Positions 24,947 to 34,627 of a stretch of DNA of 64,000 bases are shown one piece after another. Within the stretch, counting starts at the first letter, position 1. Each line of letters begins with the position of its first letter. This stretch comes from Eubacteriaceae bacterium CHKCI004. GTDB taxonomy: Bacteria > Bacillota > Clostridia > Lachnospirales > Lachnospiraceae. The notes beneath the pieces are model-generated. The model saw only the letters and a program-made list of their open reading frames with translations. It was not told the DNA's origin and did no database searches. The stretch spans positions 23,656 through 87,655 of the forward strand of contig FCNR01000072.1 in assembly GCA_900016875.1 (NCBI GenBank), read 5' to 3'. The position numbers and the translations under genes are program-made.

Positions 24947-26992
24947 ATGCATTGGTCTGAGAAGATTGCAAAAGATATCATTAAAAGGTCTCCGGACAAA
25001 GAAGAGTACGTATGCGCGGCGGGAATCAGTCCGTCGGGTTCCATTCACATTGGTAATTTCAGAGATATAGCTACCAGCTATTTTGTATATAAAGCACTTT
25101 TGAAACAGGGAAAAAAGGCGAGACTGTTATTTTCCTGGGATGAGTTTGACCGTTTGAGAAAGGTTCCGGTAAATGTAAAAGAAATCGCGCCGGAGCTGGA
25201 GGAAGATATCGGCAAGCCTTACGTGGACGTGAAGGATCCGTATGGCTGCTGCAGTTCCTATGCGGAGCATTTTGAGAAAGAATTTGAGCGGTCTTTAGCC
25301 CGCTTCGGCATCAAGGTAGACGCCAGAAGACAGAGCGAGAATTACAGAAGCGGCAAATACGCCAAATATGTGGTTCAGGCTATCCAGAAGAGAAAAGAGA
25401 TTTTTGATATTCTGGACAAGTTCCGTCAGCAGGAGGCTACTCCGGAAGAGAGAGAAGCCTACTATCCGGTGAGCATTTACTGTCCGGTCTGCGGCAAGGA
25501 TGATACGACGATCACTTCCTCTTCCGAGGACGGCGTGACCTGCGAGTACACCTGTAAATGCGGTCACAGCGGACACTGGGATTTCAGCAAGGATTTCAAC
25601 TGCAAGCTGGCGTGGAAGATTGACTGGCCGATGCGCTGGATGGTGGAAGGCGTTGATTTTGAGCCGGGCGGAAAAGATCATGCAAGTCCGGGCGGAAGCT
25701 ATGACACCAGCAAGATTATCGCCAAGAAGATATTCGGCATCAATGCGCCGATGTTCAAAGGATATGAGTTTATCGGAATCAAAGGTACCACAGGAAAGAT
25801 GTCCGGTTCCACCGGTCTTAACCTGACACCGGAGACACTGCTTAAGATTTATCAGCCGGAAGTGATTCTGTGGCTTTACTCCAAGTCTGAGCCGAACAAA
25901 GCATTTGATTTCTGTTTTGACGATGAGATTCTTCGTCAGTATTTTGAGTTTGACAAGATGCTCAAAACGTATCAGGCAGGAAAAGGCAAGAACTTTGATT
26001 ATATCGAAGGTATCATGCATAACTGCCTGATTGAAGGAAGAACCGTTCATCCGGTACCGATGCAGCAGATTGTGAACTTTGGTTCTGTGGTTGACTTCAA
26101 TGCGGACATGCTGGAGACAGTCTTTGAGAAGATCGGAACTCCATATAAGAAGGAAGAGTTTGCAGAGCGTCTGGAGCTGGCAAAATACTGGCTGGAGAAG
26201 TGCGCGCCTCAGAACATGAATACCCTGCTCGGATACCGGAACTGGGATTACTATAACCAGTTAAATGAGGTGGAGAAGAAGGAAATCGCCCTGCTTCATG
26301 ATTATATTCAAAATGGTGAATATGACCTTGACGCGCTGAATACATTTATTTATACCATTCCGAGGGAAGCAGATCCGAACTTTGATGAGGAAAATAAGAA
26401 GACGGCGCAGGCTAACTTCTTTAAGAATGCATATAATCTGATGATCGGCAAGGCAGCAGGCCCGAGACTCTATCTGTTCCTCTACGCTGTGGAGCCGGAG
26501 AGATATCTCTCCCTTTTGGACTTCTCCACACCGCAGACCGAGGAGGAGAAAGAGCTGGCAGCGGCAGCTAAAGCTGAGGCAGAGAGAATTGCAGCAGAAG
26601 AAGCGGCAGCAGCCAAGGCAGCTGCAGAAGAAGAGGCGAGAAGAGCAGCCATCGATCCGGTAAAACCGCAGATTACCATCGATGATTTTGACAAGATGGA
26701 TATGCGTGTGTGCAAGGTTACCGCCTGCGAGATCGTGAAGAACGCAGAGAAACTCTTAAAAATCACACTCTTTGACGGACTGGGAGAGAGAATCATCGTG
26801 TCCTCCATCCGTGACGAGTACACACCGGAAGAGCTGATCGGCAGAAAGATCATCGTTCTGGCCAACCTGAAACCGGCGAAGTTTGCCGGCGTGAAGAGTA
26901 ACGGAATGTTGCTGGCGGCTACTCACGACGACTGCGGCTGCAAGCTGATCTTTGTGGATGACAGCGTTCCGGAGGGAACAGCAATTCATTAA
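24947..26992 (+). CDS. lysS: Class I lysyl-tRNA synthetase with appended C-terminal tRNA-binding domain
   Basis: 681 aa. Class I LysRS (also called LysK) signatures: CAAGISPSGSIHIGNF with HIGN at residues 34-37, LLFSWDEFDRLRKVP, a Cys4 zinc site (CPVC and CKCGHSG, about 178-210) and KMSGS at 284-288. The canonical enzyme is about 520-530 aa. Here an Ala/Glu-rich helical linker (about 528-572) is followed by a ~104-residue EMAP-II/Trbp111-like OB domain (FDKMDMRVCKV, YTPEELIGRKIIVLANLKPA) clearly related to the MetRS C-terminal domain encoded at 17906-18224. The domain presumably raises tRNA affinity or dimerises the enzyme. Class I LysRS is archaeal-type and patchy in bacteria. RBS AGGAGG precedes ATG 24947. 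Confidence 0.94.
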   Translation: MHWSEKIAKDIIKRSPDKEEYVCAAGISPSGSIHIGNFRDIATSYFVYKALLKQGKKARLLFSWDEFDRLRKVPVNVKEIAPELEEDIGKPYVDVKDPYGCCSSYAEHFEKEFERSLARFGIKVDARRQSENYRSGKYAKYVVQAIQKRKEIFDILDKFRQQEATPEEREAYYPVSIYCPVCGKDDTTITSSSEDGVTCEYTCKCGHSGHWDFSKDFNCKLAWKIDWPMRWMVEGVDFEPGGKDHASPGGSYDTSKIIAKKIFGINAPMFKGYEFIGIKGTTGKMSGSTGLNLTPETLLKIYQPEVILWLYSKSEPNKAFDFCFDDEILRQYFEFDKMLKTYQAGKGKNFDYIEGIMHNCLIEGRTVHPVPMQQIVNFGSVVDFNADMLETVFEKIGTPYKKEEFAERLELAKYWLEKCAPQNMNTLLGYRNWDYYNQLNEVEKKEIALLHDYIQNGEYDLDALNTFIYTIPREADPNFDEENKKTAQANFFKNAYNLMIGKAAGPRLYLFLYAVEPERYLSLLDFSTPQTEEEKELAAAAKAEAERIAAEEAAAAKAAAEEEARRAAIDPVKPQITIDDFDKMDMRVCKVTACEIVKNAEKLLKITLFDGLGERIIVSSIRDEYTPEELIGRKIIVLANLKPAKFAGVKSNGMLLAATHDDCGCKLIFVDDSVPEGTAIH

Positions 26993-27024
26993 TCTATACA
27001 GATAGCGACAGATAGGATATAATG

Positions 27025-27062
27025 GGCGCATGGGCGACAGAAAATGTTGTCCGTGCGCCTTT
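27025..27062 (+). terminator. Hairpin after lysS
   Basis: Positions 27025-27039 (GGCGCATGGGCGACA) pair with 27045-27059 over 15 pairs including G-U pairs, followed by TTTGTG. A TATAAT at 27018-27023, just before it, may be a -10 for the HAD gene, but no good -35 was seen. Confidence 0.55.
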
Positions 27063-27103
27063 GTGCGTGTTGATGGCAGATTTTAAGAAAGGAAGATATA
27101 CAT

Positions 27104-27739
27104 ATGAAAACATTGATTTTTGATTTGGGAATGGTTCTGGTACATTTTCGCTGGAGAGAGTTTCTGACAGATATGGGTTATGAGGGAGAGAAGAAAGAAG
27201 GTCTGGCGAAGGCCATGTTCCAGAATCCACTGTGGCAGGAGTTTGACCGGGGAGTCATGGGCGACGCCAATGTCATCGCGGAGATGAAAAAAGAGTCCCC
27301 TCAGTATGCGGAGGATATCGACCGTATCTGGCAGAAGGAGAATTTCTGTAATGTGTGTCATCCGTTTGCCTATTCGGAGGAGCTGCTGCGCACACTTCAT
27401 GAGATGGGATATAAGATTTATATTTTATCTAATTATGGGGAGACGCTGCTGGGGCTGAACCGGGAAAAGTATACATTTTTAAATTATGCCGATGGCGGCA
27501 TATTTTCTTATGAGGTGAAACAGATGAAGCCGGACGATGTGATCTATCAGACTCTCATTGAAAGGTGCGGTATTGAACCGGAAAATGCCGTCTTTTTTGA
27601 TGATCTGGAGGCAAACTGTGAGGGCGCCCGCCGGGCAGGCATCACAGCGGTACAGGTGACCGACGGACTGGCTTCGATTCTGAAGGGGTTGAAGGAGGAA
27701 TGTGACATCCGTTTGCCGGAGATGGAAAAATATCTGTAA
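27104..27739 (+). CDS. HAD-superfamily hydrolase (epoxide-hydrolase-like subfamily)
   Basis: 211 aa. HAD motif I is FDLGMVLV (residues 5-12; the nucleophile Asp6 is present, but the acid at +2 is Gly, as in the subgroup annotated 'epoxide hydrolase N-terminal-like phosphatase'). Motif II is IYILSNYGE (Ser/Asn). A Lys in the EVKQMKPD segment is motif III, and VFFDDLEANCEGAR is motif IV. Substrate unknown; such proteins are usually small-molecule phosphatases. RBS AAAGGAAG precedes ATG 27104. It appears monocistronic; the phosphorelay cluster starts 126 bp later. Confidence 0.85.
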   Translation: MKTLIFDLGMVLVHFRWREFLTDMGYEGEKKEGLAKAMFQNPLWQEFDRGVMGDANVIAEMKKESPQYAEDIDRIWQKENFCNVCHPFAYSEELLRTLHEMGYKIYILSNYGETLLGLNREKYTFLNYADGGIFSYEVKQMKPDDVIYQTLIERCGIEPENAVFFDDLEANCEGARRAGITAVQVTDGLASILKGLKEECDIRLPEMEKYL

Positions 27740-27864
27740 GCGCCGTGAAGCAGTTTTTATTCTGAATGGCTGCGGGAATTAACCGCTTGCCGAATAAACG
27801 GATTTTTTGTATACTGAAACAAAAACAAGTAATGAAACGGAACAGAACAGGAGACGATAATACG

Positions 27865-28971
27865 ATGGGGCACAGGATTCACAGTGTTGCATACAGAGAC
27901 CCGCAGACCATATTGATTGTAGATGACGATGAGATCAACCGGGGGATTCTTGACAATATTTTTGCAGATGACTATCAGGTGGAGGAAGCAGAGAACGGCA
28001 GAACCGGGCTGGAAAAGATTCTGGATACACCGGAGAAATACTGCGCGGTACTTCTTGATGTTATGATGCCGGAAATGGACGGCCTGGAGACGCTGCGACA
28101 TTTGAAGCATGAGGAGCTTCTGGACGAAATTCCGGTCTTTCTCATCACTGCGGAAGCTAATGATGCTGTGATGAAAGAGGCATATCGGATGGGAGTTATG
28201 GATGTGATCAGTAAACCGGTGATTCCCTATGTTGTAATGCGGCGGATCAATTCTGTTGTGGAACTGTTTCGGGCTCGCCGAAGCTTGTCCAATCAGGTTA
28301 TGGCGCAGCAGTCGGAGCTTCTGAGACAGGCAGAACAGATTATCCGGCTTAATAGGGGAATGATTGAAGGACTTGCCACAGCCATAGAGTTTCGCAGCGC
28401 AGAATCGGGAGATCATGTCCGGCGTATTCATGATATCACGCGATATATGCTCAAATATACCGAATGGGGAGAAGGAATGGAGGATTATGATATTGAGCAG
28501 ATTGCGCAGGCGTCCATTATGCATGATATCGGGAAGATCGCTATTCCTGACGCAGTCCTGAACAAACCGGGCCGGCTGACGCCGGAGGAATTTGAGATTA
28601 TGAAAACACACACTGTTCAGGGAGAACAGCTTCTGGAAAAAATACCGGAACTAAAAGAAAATCTTGCTTATGAGTACGCCAAGGATATTGCGCGGCATCA
28701 TCATGAAAGATGGGATGGCAGAGGGTATCCGGATGGTCTTAAAGGCGATGAGATTTCGCCGTGGGCGCAGATTGTCTCTCTGGCTGATGTGTATGACGCT
28801 TTGAGCTGCAAACGTATTTATAAGGATGCATTTCCCAGAGAGAAGGTGGTGGAGATGATCCGGGACGGTTCCTGCGGGGTGTTTAATCCCCGCCTGCTGG
28901 ATGCGTTTTTTTCGGTGGAAGATGAAATTGCGAAAATGTATGACGCCAATGGCAAAGAAGATGCAAAATAA
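27865..28971 (+). CDS. Response regulator with REC and HD-GYP domains
   Basis: 368 aa from ATG 27865 (AGGAG 11 nt upstream; longer in-frame starts at 27832 or 27766 lack an RBS). The REC domain (about residues 14-135) has DDDEINR, the phospho-acceptor Asp in LLDVMMPEMDG and the Lys in ISKPV. After a coiled-coil linker (about 136-170) comes an HD-GYP domain with HDIGKIAIP, HHERWDGRGYPDGL and SLADVYDALSCKR. HD-GYP domains hydrolyse cyclic di-GMP to pGpG or GMP; the HD and GYP residues are intact. It heads a cluster with a free HPt and two hybrid kinases and is the likely final output of that phosphorelay (inference). Confidence 0.92.
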   Translation: MGHRIHSVAYRDPQTILIVDDDEINRGILDNIFADDYQVEEAENGRTGLEKILDTPEKYCAVLLDVMMPEMDGLETLRHLKHEELLDEIPVFLITAEANDAVMKEAYRMGVMDVISKPVIPYVVMRRINSVVELFRARRSLSNQVMAQQSELLRQAEQIIRLNRGMIEGLATAIEFRSAESGDHVRRIHDITRYMLKYTEWGEGMEDYDIEQIAQASIMHDIGKIAIPDAVLNKPGRLTPEEFEIMKTHTVQGEQLLEKIPELKENLAYEYAKDIARHHHERWDGRGYPDGLKGDEISPWAQIVSLADVYDALSCKRIYKDAFPREKVVEMIRDGSCGVFNPRLLDAFFSVEDEIAKMYDANGKEDAK

Positions 28972-29058
28972 AATACGGAAGCCGGTGCGGCGATATATTT
29001 CCGTAGGAGTGTAAGTTGTCCGCATGATGGCTTTATGGGAAAAAGGAGAGGATAAGAG

Positions 29059-29418
29059 ATGGATACTTTACGAAAAGAAACTCTGACAGCGGCTGGGATT
29101 GATGTGGATAACGCTCTGGAGCGGTTTATGGGTAAGGATGATTTTCTGGAACGAATGCTGAAGAAATTCGCAGCGGATGTGAATTATCAAAGACTTGTGG
29201 AAGCGGTGGAGAGGCAGGACGCAGAGGCGGCGCTGCAGGCTTCACACACGATGAAGGGAATGTGCGGTAATCTCTCCATCATGGAACTGTCAGAGCTTTT
29301 TACCCGTCAGGTGGAGCTCTTTCGAGAAGAGAAGCCTGCAGACGCTTTTGCTATGATGCCTGAGATCAGCCGGTTGTATGAGAATGTAAAAGAAGCGATC
29401 GGTGCGCCGGAGGCGTAA
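29059..29418 (+). CDS. Stand-alone HPt phosphotransfer protein
   Basis: 119 aa. A four-helix HPt domain with the phospho-accepting His in ASHTMKGMCGNLSI (about residue 57). No other domain. It would pass phosphate from the REC domains of the hybrid kinases encoded downstream to the HD-GYP regulator encoded 87 bp upstream. RBS AAGGAGAGGA precedes ATG 29059; the next gene starts 20 bp after the stop, so it is surely cotranscribed. Confidence 0.9.
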   Translation: MDTLRKETLTAAGIDVDNALERFMGKDDFLERMLKKFAADVNYQRLVEAVERQDAEAALQASHTMKGMCGNLSIMELSELFTRQVELFREEKPADAFAMMPEISRLYENVKEAIGAPEA

Positions 29419-29438
29419 CAGATGAATGGGGAGAGGGT

Positions 29439-32045
29439 ATGAATACATTAAAAAATAAGATACACGGGAGCAGAACGGCAGCATTAAATAAAAAAATTAT
29501 CCGTTTCCTGTGGGTCAGTTTTGTCTGTCTGCTGATACTTTGCGTCAGTGTGTTTTTGCTCATTAATCGGTTTATGATAAGACAGAATACCGATACTCTG
29601 AATCAAGTGGTGGATACTTATATGAAAGGAATGAGCGCACAGCTTCAACAGCATTTTCAGACACTGGTGAATCTTCGCCTGGGTCAGGTGGAAGGCATTG
29701 TGCGGGTGGTACGGCCGGATAGTGAGACGCAGCTGGATGAGGAAGAACGGGTAAAACTGGAAATGCGGGGGAGAGCGCAGGGATTCAGCTATCTTTCGAT
29801 TTACAGTACCGAGGGGGAAGCAGAAGTTATTTACGGAGACGATTTGACCATAGAGGATGAAAGTGACTTTCTGGAAGCGATGAATAGTAGTGAAAAGATG
29901 GTTACTATCGGGGAGACGAACGATGGTGAAATGATACTTCTTTACGGCATTTCAGTGGGTTACCCTGACGGTAAGGGCTACGCTATGTCCAATGGGCGGA
30001 CATGTACAGCTCTGCTGGCGGGGGTACCTGTCAGTAATCTCAGCAAGGCGTTGGCTTTGGAAGAGAACAATAGTTTGATTTATACGCATATTATCCGTTA
30101 TGACGGTACATTTATTGTGAAGAACTCAAATTTGAAAGAAGACAACTGCTATGAATGGCTTCGGAAATGTGGATATGAAGATGGCGTCGAAGATATTGAC
30201 GATATAGTGGAGCGAATGAAGCAGACGGTCATGGAACAGAAAGAATGCAGTATACTGACCTCCATTTTTAATGAACGGCAGCATGTGTATTGTGTCCCAA
30301 TGCCAAATACGGAATGGAGCATGGTGACGGTCATGCCCCACAGTATTCTTGATGAGGCTCTTGCCGATCTGGGCAGTCAGCGTATCTGGACTTCGCTGGC
30401 CGGATGCGGGATTCTGGTACTGGCGACGCTTCTTGTATTTGCTATGTATTTCCGGCTTTCATTAAAGCAGATGTCAGAGCTGGACAAAGTCAGAAAGGAA
30501 GCGGAACATGCCAGTCAGGCGAAGAGTGAATTTCTGGCAAATATGAGTCATGATATCCGCACGCCGATGAACGCCATCGTGGGGATGACTGCCATTGCCA
30601 CCACAAATATTGATAAGCCGGAGCAGGTTAAAGACTGCCTGCGAAAAATTACTCTTTCCAGCAGACATCTGCTGGGACTGATTAATGATGTTCTTGATAT
30701 GTCAAAGATTGAGAGCGGGAAGCTGACGCTGAATAAAGAACGAACTTCTCTCCGTGAAGTTATGGAAAGTATTGTAGGCATCGTACAGCCGCAGACCCGT
30801 GCCAGACGGCAGCAATTTGATATTCTGGTACAGAATGTGGAGGAGGAAGTGGTCTGCTGCGATGGTGTCCGTCTGAATCAGGTACTGATCAATCTTTTGT
30901 CCAATGCATTGAAATTTACGCCGGCCGGAGGCAGGATTGAGGTTACTGTCTCACAGGAGGCGTCTCCGAAAGGAGCGAACTATGTACGGACTCATTTTTG
31001 GGTCAGAGATACCGGAATGGGAATGTCAGAGGAATTTCAGAAACATATTTTTGAATCTTTTGCCCGGGAAGACAGTAAGAGAGTGCACCGAACAGAGGGA
31101 AGCGGCCTGGGAATGGCGATAACAAAATATATTGTAGATGCCATGCAAGGTGAGATTCAGGTGAAGAGTGAGTTGAACCGGGGCAGCGAGTTTCATATTA
31201 TTCTTGATTTGGAGAAAGAGGATCAGCCGGAAGAAAATATGATACTGAAACCGTGGGATGTGCTGGTGGTAGACGATGACGAGCAGCTGTGTATCAGTGC
31301 TGCGGAAGCTCTTGAAGAGATCGGACAGAAGGCAGAATGGGTCATGGATGGACCGTCGGCTGTGGAGAAAGCCAGAAAACGTCACGATGAACACCGGGAT
31401 TACCAGGCAATTCTTCTGGATTGGCAGATGCCGGGTATGGATGGTATCGAGACAGCCAGAAGAATCCGGGAAACGATAGGAGAAGATATTACCATACTGC
31501 TGATTTCCGCTTATGACTGGACAGAAATAGAAGAAGACGCAAAAAAGGCAGGCGTTAACGGGTTTATATCAAAACCTTTGTTTAAGTCGACGTTGTATTA
31601 TGGTCTAGGATATTTTATGGATGACACGGGAGAGACTCCGGAGACCGCCGAAGATGCTCTTCCTGATTTTGAGGGCCGGAGACTTTTGGTTGCGGAGGAT
31701 AACGAACTGAACTGGGAGATTGCTGATGAACTGTTGTCATCTTTTGGATTTATATTAACCTGGGCTGAAAACGGGGAAATATGTGTGGAAAAATTCTGTC
31801 AGTCAGAACCGGGATATTATGATGCCATTTTAATGGATCTGCGGATGCCGGTGATGAACGGATATGAAGCTGCGGAGGCAATCCGTTCCTCCGGACGGGA
31901 AGACTCGGATATACCGATTGTCGCTATGACGGCGGACGCCTTTTCAGAAGATATCCGGCGCTGCATGGAATATGGAATGAATGCCCATACTGCAAAACCT
32001 CTGGATATGCGGGAGATACTGCGTATTCTTCATCAGCTGCTATAA
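29439..32045 (+). CDS. Hybrid sensor histidine kinase with two REC domains
   Basis: 868 aa. TM1 is at about residues 22-45 (FLWVSFVCLLILCVSVFLLI), an extracellular Cache-like sensor at about 46-315, and TM2 at about 322-345 (SLAGCGILVLATLLVFAMYF). HisKA contains SHDIRTPMNAIVG with the phospho-His at about 370. HATPase_c has NLLSNALKFTPAGG (N box), DTGMGMSEEF and GSGLGMAI (about 485-595). REC1 (about 606-725; VVDDDEQL, LLDWQMPGMDG) and REC2 (about 746-866; VAEDNELN, LMDLRMPVMNG) both keep the acceptor Asp and Lys. The ligand is unknown. It forms a phosphorelay operon with the HPt, the HD-GYP regulator and the next kinase. Confidence 0.92.
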   Translation: MNTLKNKIHGSRTAALNKKIIRFLWVSFVCLLILCVSVFLLINRFMIRQNTDTLNQVVDTYMKGMSAQLQQHFQTLVNLRLGQVEGIVRVVRPDSETQLDEEERVKLEMRGRAQGFSYLSIYSTEGEAEVIYGDDLTIEDESDFLEAMNSSEKMVTIGETNDGEMILLYGISVGYPDGKGYAMSNGRTCTALLAGVPVSNLSKALALEENNSLIYTHIIRYDGTFIVKNSNLKEDNCYEWLRKCGYEDGVEDIDDIVERMKQTVMEQKECSILTSIFNERQHVYCVPMPNTEWSMVTVMPHSILDEALADLGSQRIWTSLAGCGILVLATLLVFAMYFRLSLKQMSELDKVRKEAEHASQAKSEFLANMSHDIRTPMNAIVGMTAIATTNIDKPEQVKDCLRKITLSSRHLLGLINDVLDMSKIESGKLTLNKERTSLREVMESIVGIVQPQTRARRQQFDILVQNVEEEVVCCDGVRLNQVLINLLSNALKFTPAGGRIEVTVSQEASPKGANYVRTHFWVRDTGMGMSEEFQKHIFESFAREDSKRVHRTEGSGLGMAITKYIVDAMQGEIQVKSELNRGSEFHIILDLEKEDQPEENMILKPWDVLVVDDDEQLCISAAEALEEIGQKAEWVMDGPSAVEKARKRHDEHRDYQAILLDWQMPGMDGIETARRIRETIGEDITILLISAYDWTEIEEDAKKAGVNGFISKPLFKSTLYYGLGYFMDDTGETPETAEDALPDFEGRRLLVAEDNELNWEIADELLSSFGFILTWAENGEICVEKFCQSEPGYYDAILMDLRMPVMNGYEAAEAIRSSGREDSDIPIVAMTADAFSEDIRRCMEYGMNAHTAKPLDMREILRILHQLL

Positions 32046-32078
32046 ACGGACAGATTTGAGAGACTGGGAGAGAATAAT

Positions 32079-34613
32079 ATGAAAAATAAGCAAAAAAAAC
32101 GGAGGAAAGGCTGGAAGTATTATTGGCAGCAAAACAGGTTTTATATGATAACTCTTCTGGCGTTTTTGATCTTATCTTTTGCCAGCCTGCACATTTTGCA
32201 GAATAGTCTGCTGGAAAATGCCCAGCGCACAGGCGCTTCGCTGGCGAGGAGTTTTTCTGTGGAGGAAGAGCGAAGCCTTTCTTCTTATGAAGCGCTCATT
32301 CGAATGGGAGCAGGCAGTCTTGACCGGATGGTTCAGGAAACATCCAACACTGAGGAACTGCAGAAATGGATCAATGGTTTTTTTGAAGATATTGAGAATG
32401 TGACCAGCGGTACGGTAGATCCTTACGCCGTTCTCAATGGTACGTTTACCGGAAAAGGAGAATGGGCACAGGGACAGGATTACGATTATGCGTCCACAGA
32501 ATGGTATCAGCGTGCCATGGAGGCGGAGGGAAAAGTTATATATACAGATCTCTACGAAGATGCGGTTTATGGCCGGAAAGTAGTCACGATTGCTGTCAAA
32601 AGCGGAGAGGATGGCAATGTGCTGGCTTTCGACATTTTTCCGGAAGATTTTCAGGTGACAGATCATCAGATTACTCTGCCGGAAGGAAGTTCTTACTTTC
32701 TCTGCGACCGCCAGGGAACCCTTTTGTACGCCAGGACGCAGCTTTCCGTCGGAAGAGAAAAGATGCAGGAATATCTCGATGGCATTATAGAACGTATGGA
32801 AAAGGGAAATCTCAGCAGGCAGGATTCTTATATTATTGATCTGGACGGTAAAAAAAGAAATGTATACTATAGTATATCGGAAAATGGCTGGTTTTCTATT
32901 GTGACAGTCCCGCGCCGTACGATTCTTGGCAATCTTCGGCGGTTCACTCTTGGTTTTTCTGTCATGTTCCTGCTGTTTTTAGGCTTTTCTGTTTTGGTGA
33001 GTATACGTAATTCCCGTCTGAACCGGAGAGTGGAGAGAACCAACGACACGGTACGAGTGCTTGGAAATGCTTATTATGCCATATATCGTCTTGATTATGA
33101 AGAGGGAACCTATGAAATGATCAAGGGATCCGACTATATCCGCAAACGTATTCCGAAGAAAGGCGATTATCAGCTTTTTCTCGATGAGGCGGCGGCTATC
33201 ATTGAAGAGAACGCTTATATGGAATTCAAACAGAGTTTTTCCATAGAAAATGTCAAAAAACTGGTGAAACGCCGGGTTCGGGATTATGGAGGAGATTTTC
33301 TTCGGCTGTTTAATGATGAATACCGATGGGTAAATGTACGACTTTTGTTTGATGAGTCTTTGAGTCAGGGTGAAGTGGTCATATGTTTCCGGGAGATTGA
33401 TGAGGAGAAGCAGGTACAGCTTCACCATATGGCGCTGATGGAAAATGCGCTGGATAAAGCAAGGAAAAACGAAGAATCTCAGAATCGATTCTTTTCCACC
33501 ATGTCCCATGATATGAGAACGCCGCTCAACGCTATTATCGGTCTGACCGAACTGGCAGAGAAAAGTTCTGGAAATGTGAAACAGACGGCGGAATATCTGA
33601 CAAAGATTAATACGGCAAGCCACCAGCTGCTGACGCTTATTAACGATTTGCTGGAGATATCCCGTCTGGAACAGGGGAAAATAGATCTGAACAGGGAACC
33701 GTTTGATATAAGGGCATGTGTGGAATCCTGTGCAGAGATTTTCCGGGCGCAGGCAGGGAGAGAAAAGAAACAGTTTCATCTTTCTTTTGATCTGCAGAAT
33801 CCGGTGGTGCTGGGAGATTCCTCCCGTATCACACAGATTCTCAATAATCTGATTTCTAATGCGGTAAAATACAGTGATGAGGGAGATTCGATCACAGTCA
33901 GAGTACGTCAGATGGGCAGTCAGAAAATAAAAAAATATCAGTTTATCATTTCAGATACCGGAAGAGGAATGACTCCGGAATTTCTTGATAAACTCTTTGA
34001 ACCATATGAAAGGGAAGTCCGGTTTGGCGCAAAAGGCATTGCGGGAACCGGTCTGGGCATGCCGATCGTGAAGAGCCTTGTTTCCCAGATGGACGGACAG
34101 ATTACCGTGGAAAGTCGGCTGGGCGAGGGCAGCACCTTCATGGTAACATTGTCTCTCGAGAGTGTGGAAAAACAGAAATCTGCTGCCGGGAAAGAACGGA
34201 GTCAAAAAGAGAAGGAGATCCTGCAGCTGGCCGGCAAACGTATTCTCGTGGCGGAAGATAATGATGTGAATATGGAGATTGCCACGGAAATTCTGGAGAT
34301 GCACGACATAAAAGTCTCCCAGGCGTGGAATGGCCGTGAGGCAGTGGAGAGTTTCTCGCAGTCACCGGAAGGATATTTTGACGCCATCCTCATGGACATG
34401 CAGATGCCGGAGATGGACGGCTGTCAGGCCGCCCGCGCTATCCGCACCATGAATCGTACTGACGCCCGAACGATCCCGATTCTTGCCGTGACAGCCAATG
34501 CTTTCGCGGAAGATATCGCTGCGACCACAGAGGCGGGTATGGACGCGCATATCTCAAAACCGATTGACTTCTCGGTGTTGTATCAGACACTGGCGGAGCT
34601 GATGGGGAAATAG
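32079..34613 (+). CDS. Hybrid sensor histidine kinase with one REC domain
   Basis: 844 aa. TM1 is at about residues 20-39 (ITLLAFLILSFASLHIL), an extracellular Cache-like sensor at about 40-285 (YDYASTEWYQRAM and VYGRKVVTIAVK are typical of dCache ligand pockets), and TM2 at about 290-310. A PAS-like region at about 325-445 is followed by HisKA with STMSHDMRTPLNAIIG (phospho-His about 477), HATPase_c (NNLISNAVKYSDEGD, DTGRGMTPEF, GTGLGMPI) and a terminal REC (VAEDNDVN, LMDMQMPEMDG, ISKPIDF). It starts 33 bp after the previous kinase, in the same operon. The opposing HEPN gene converges 14 bp downstream. Confidence 0.92.
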   Translation: MKNKQKKRRKGWKYYWQQNRFYMITLLAFLILSFASLHILQNSLLENAQRTGASLARSFSVEEERSLSSYEALIRMGAGSLDRMVQETSNTEELQKWINGFFEDIENVTSGTVDPYAVLNGTFTGKGEWAQGQDYDYASTEWYQRAMEAEGKVIYTDLYEDAVYGRKVVTIAVKSGEDGNVLAFDIFPEDFQVTDHQITLPEGSSYFLCDRQGTLLYARTQLSVGREKMQEYLDGIIERMEKGNLSRQDSYIIDLDGKKRNVYYSISENGWFSIVTVPRRTILGNLRRFTLGFSVMFLLFLGFSVLVSIRNSRLNRRVERTNDTVRVLGNAYYAIYRLDYEEGTYEMIKGSDYIRKRIPKKGDYQLFLDEAAAIIEENAYMEFKQSFSIENVKKLVKRRVRDYGGDFLRLFNDEYRWVNVRLLFDESLSQGEVVICFREIDEEKQVQLHHMALMENALDKARKNEESQNRFFSTMSHDMRTPLNAIIGLTELAEKSSGNVKQTAEYLTKINTASHQLLTLINDLLEISRLEQGKIDLNREPFDIRACVESCAEIFRAQAGREKKQFHLSFDLQNPVVLGDSSRITQILNNLISNAVKYSDEGDSITVRVRQMGSQKIKKYQFIISDTGRGMTPEFLDKLFEPYEREVRFGAKGIAGTGLGMPIVKSLVSQMDGQITVESRLGEGSTFMVTLSLESVEKQKSAAGKERSQKEKEILQLAGKRILVAEDNDVNMEIATEILEMHDIKVSQAWNGREAVESFSQSPEGYFDAILMDMQMPEMDGCQAARAIRTMNRTDARTIPILAVTANAFAEDIAATTEAGMDAHISKPIDFSVLYQTLAELMGK

Positions 34614-34627
34614 AGAAGCGTTATGAA

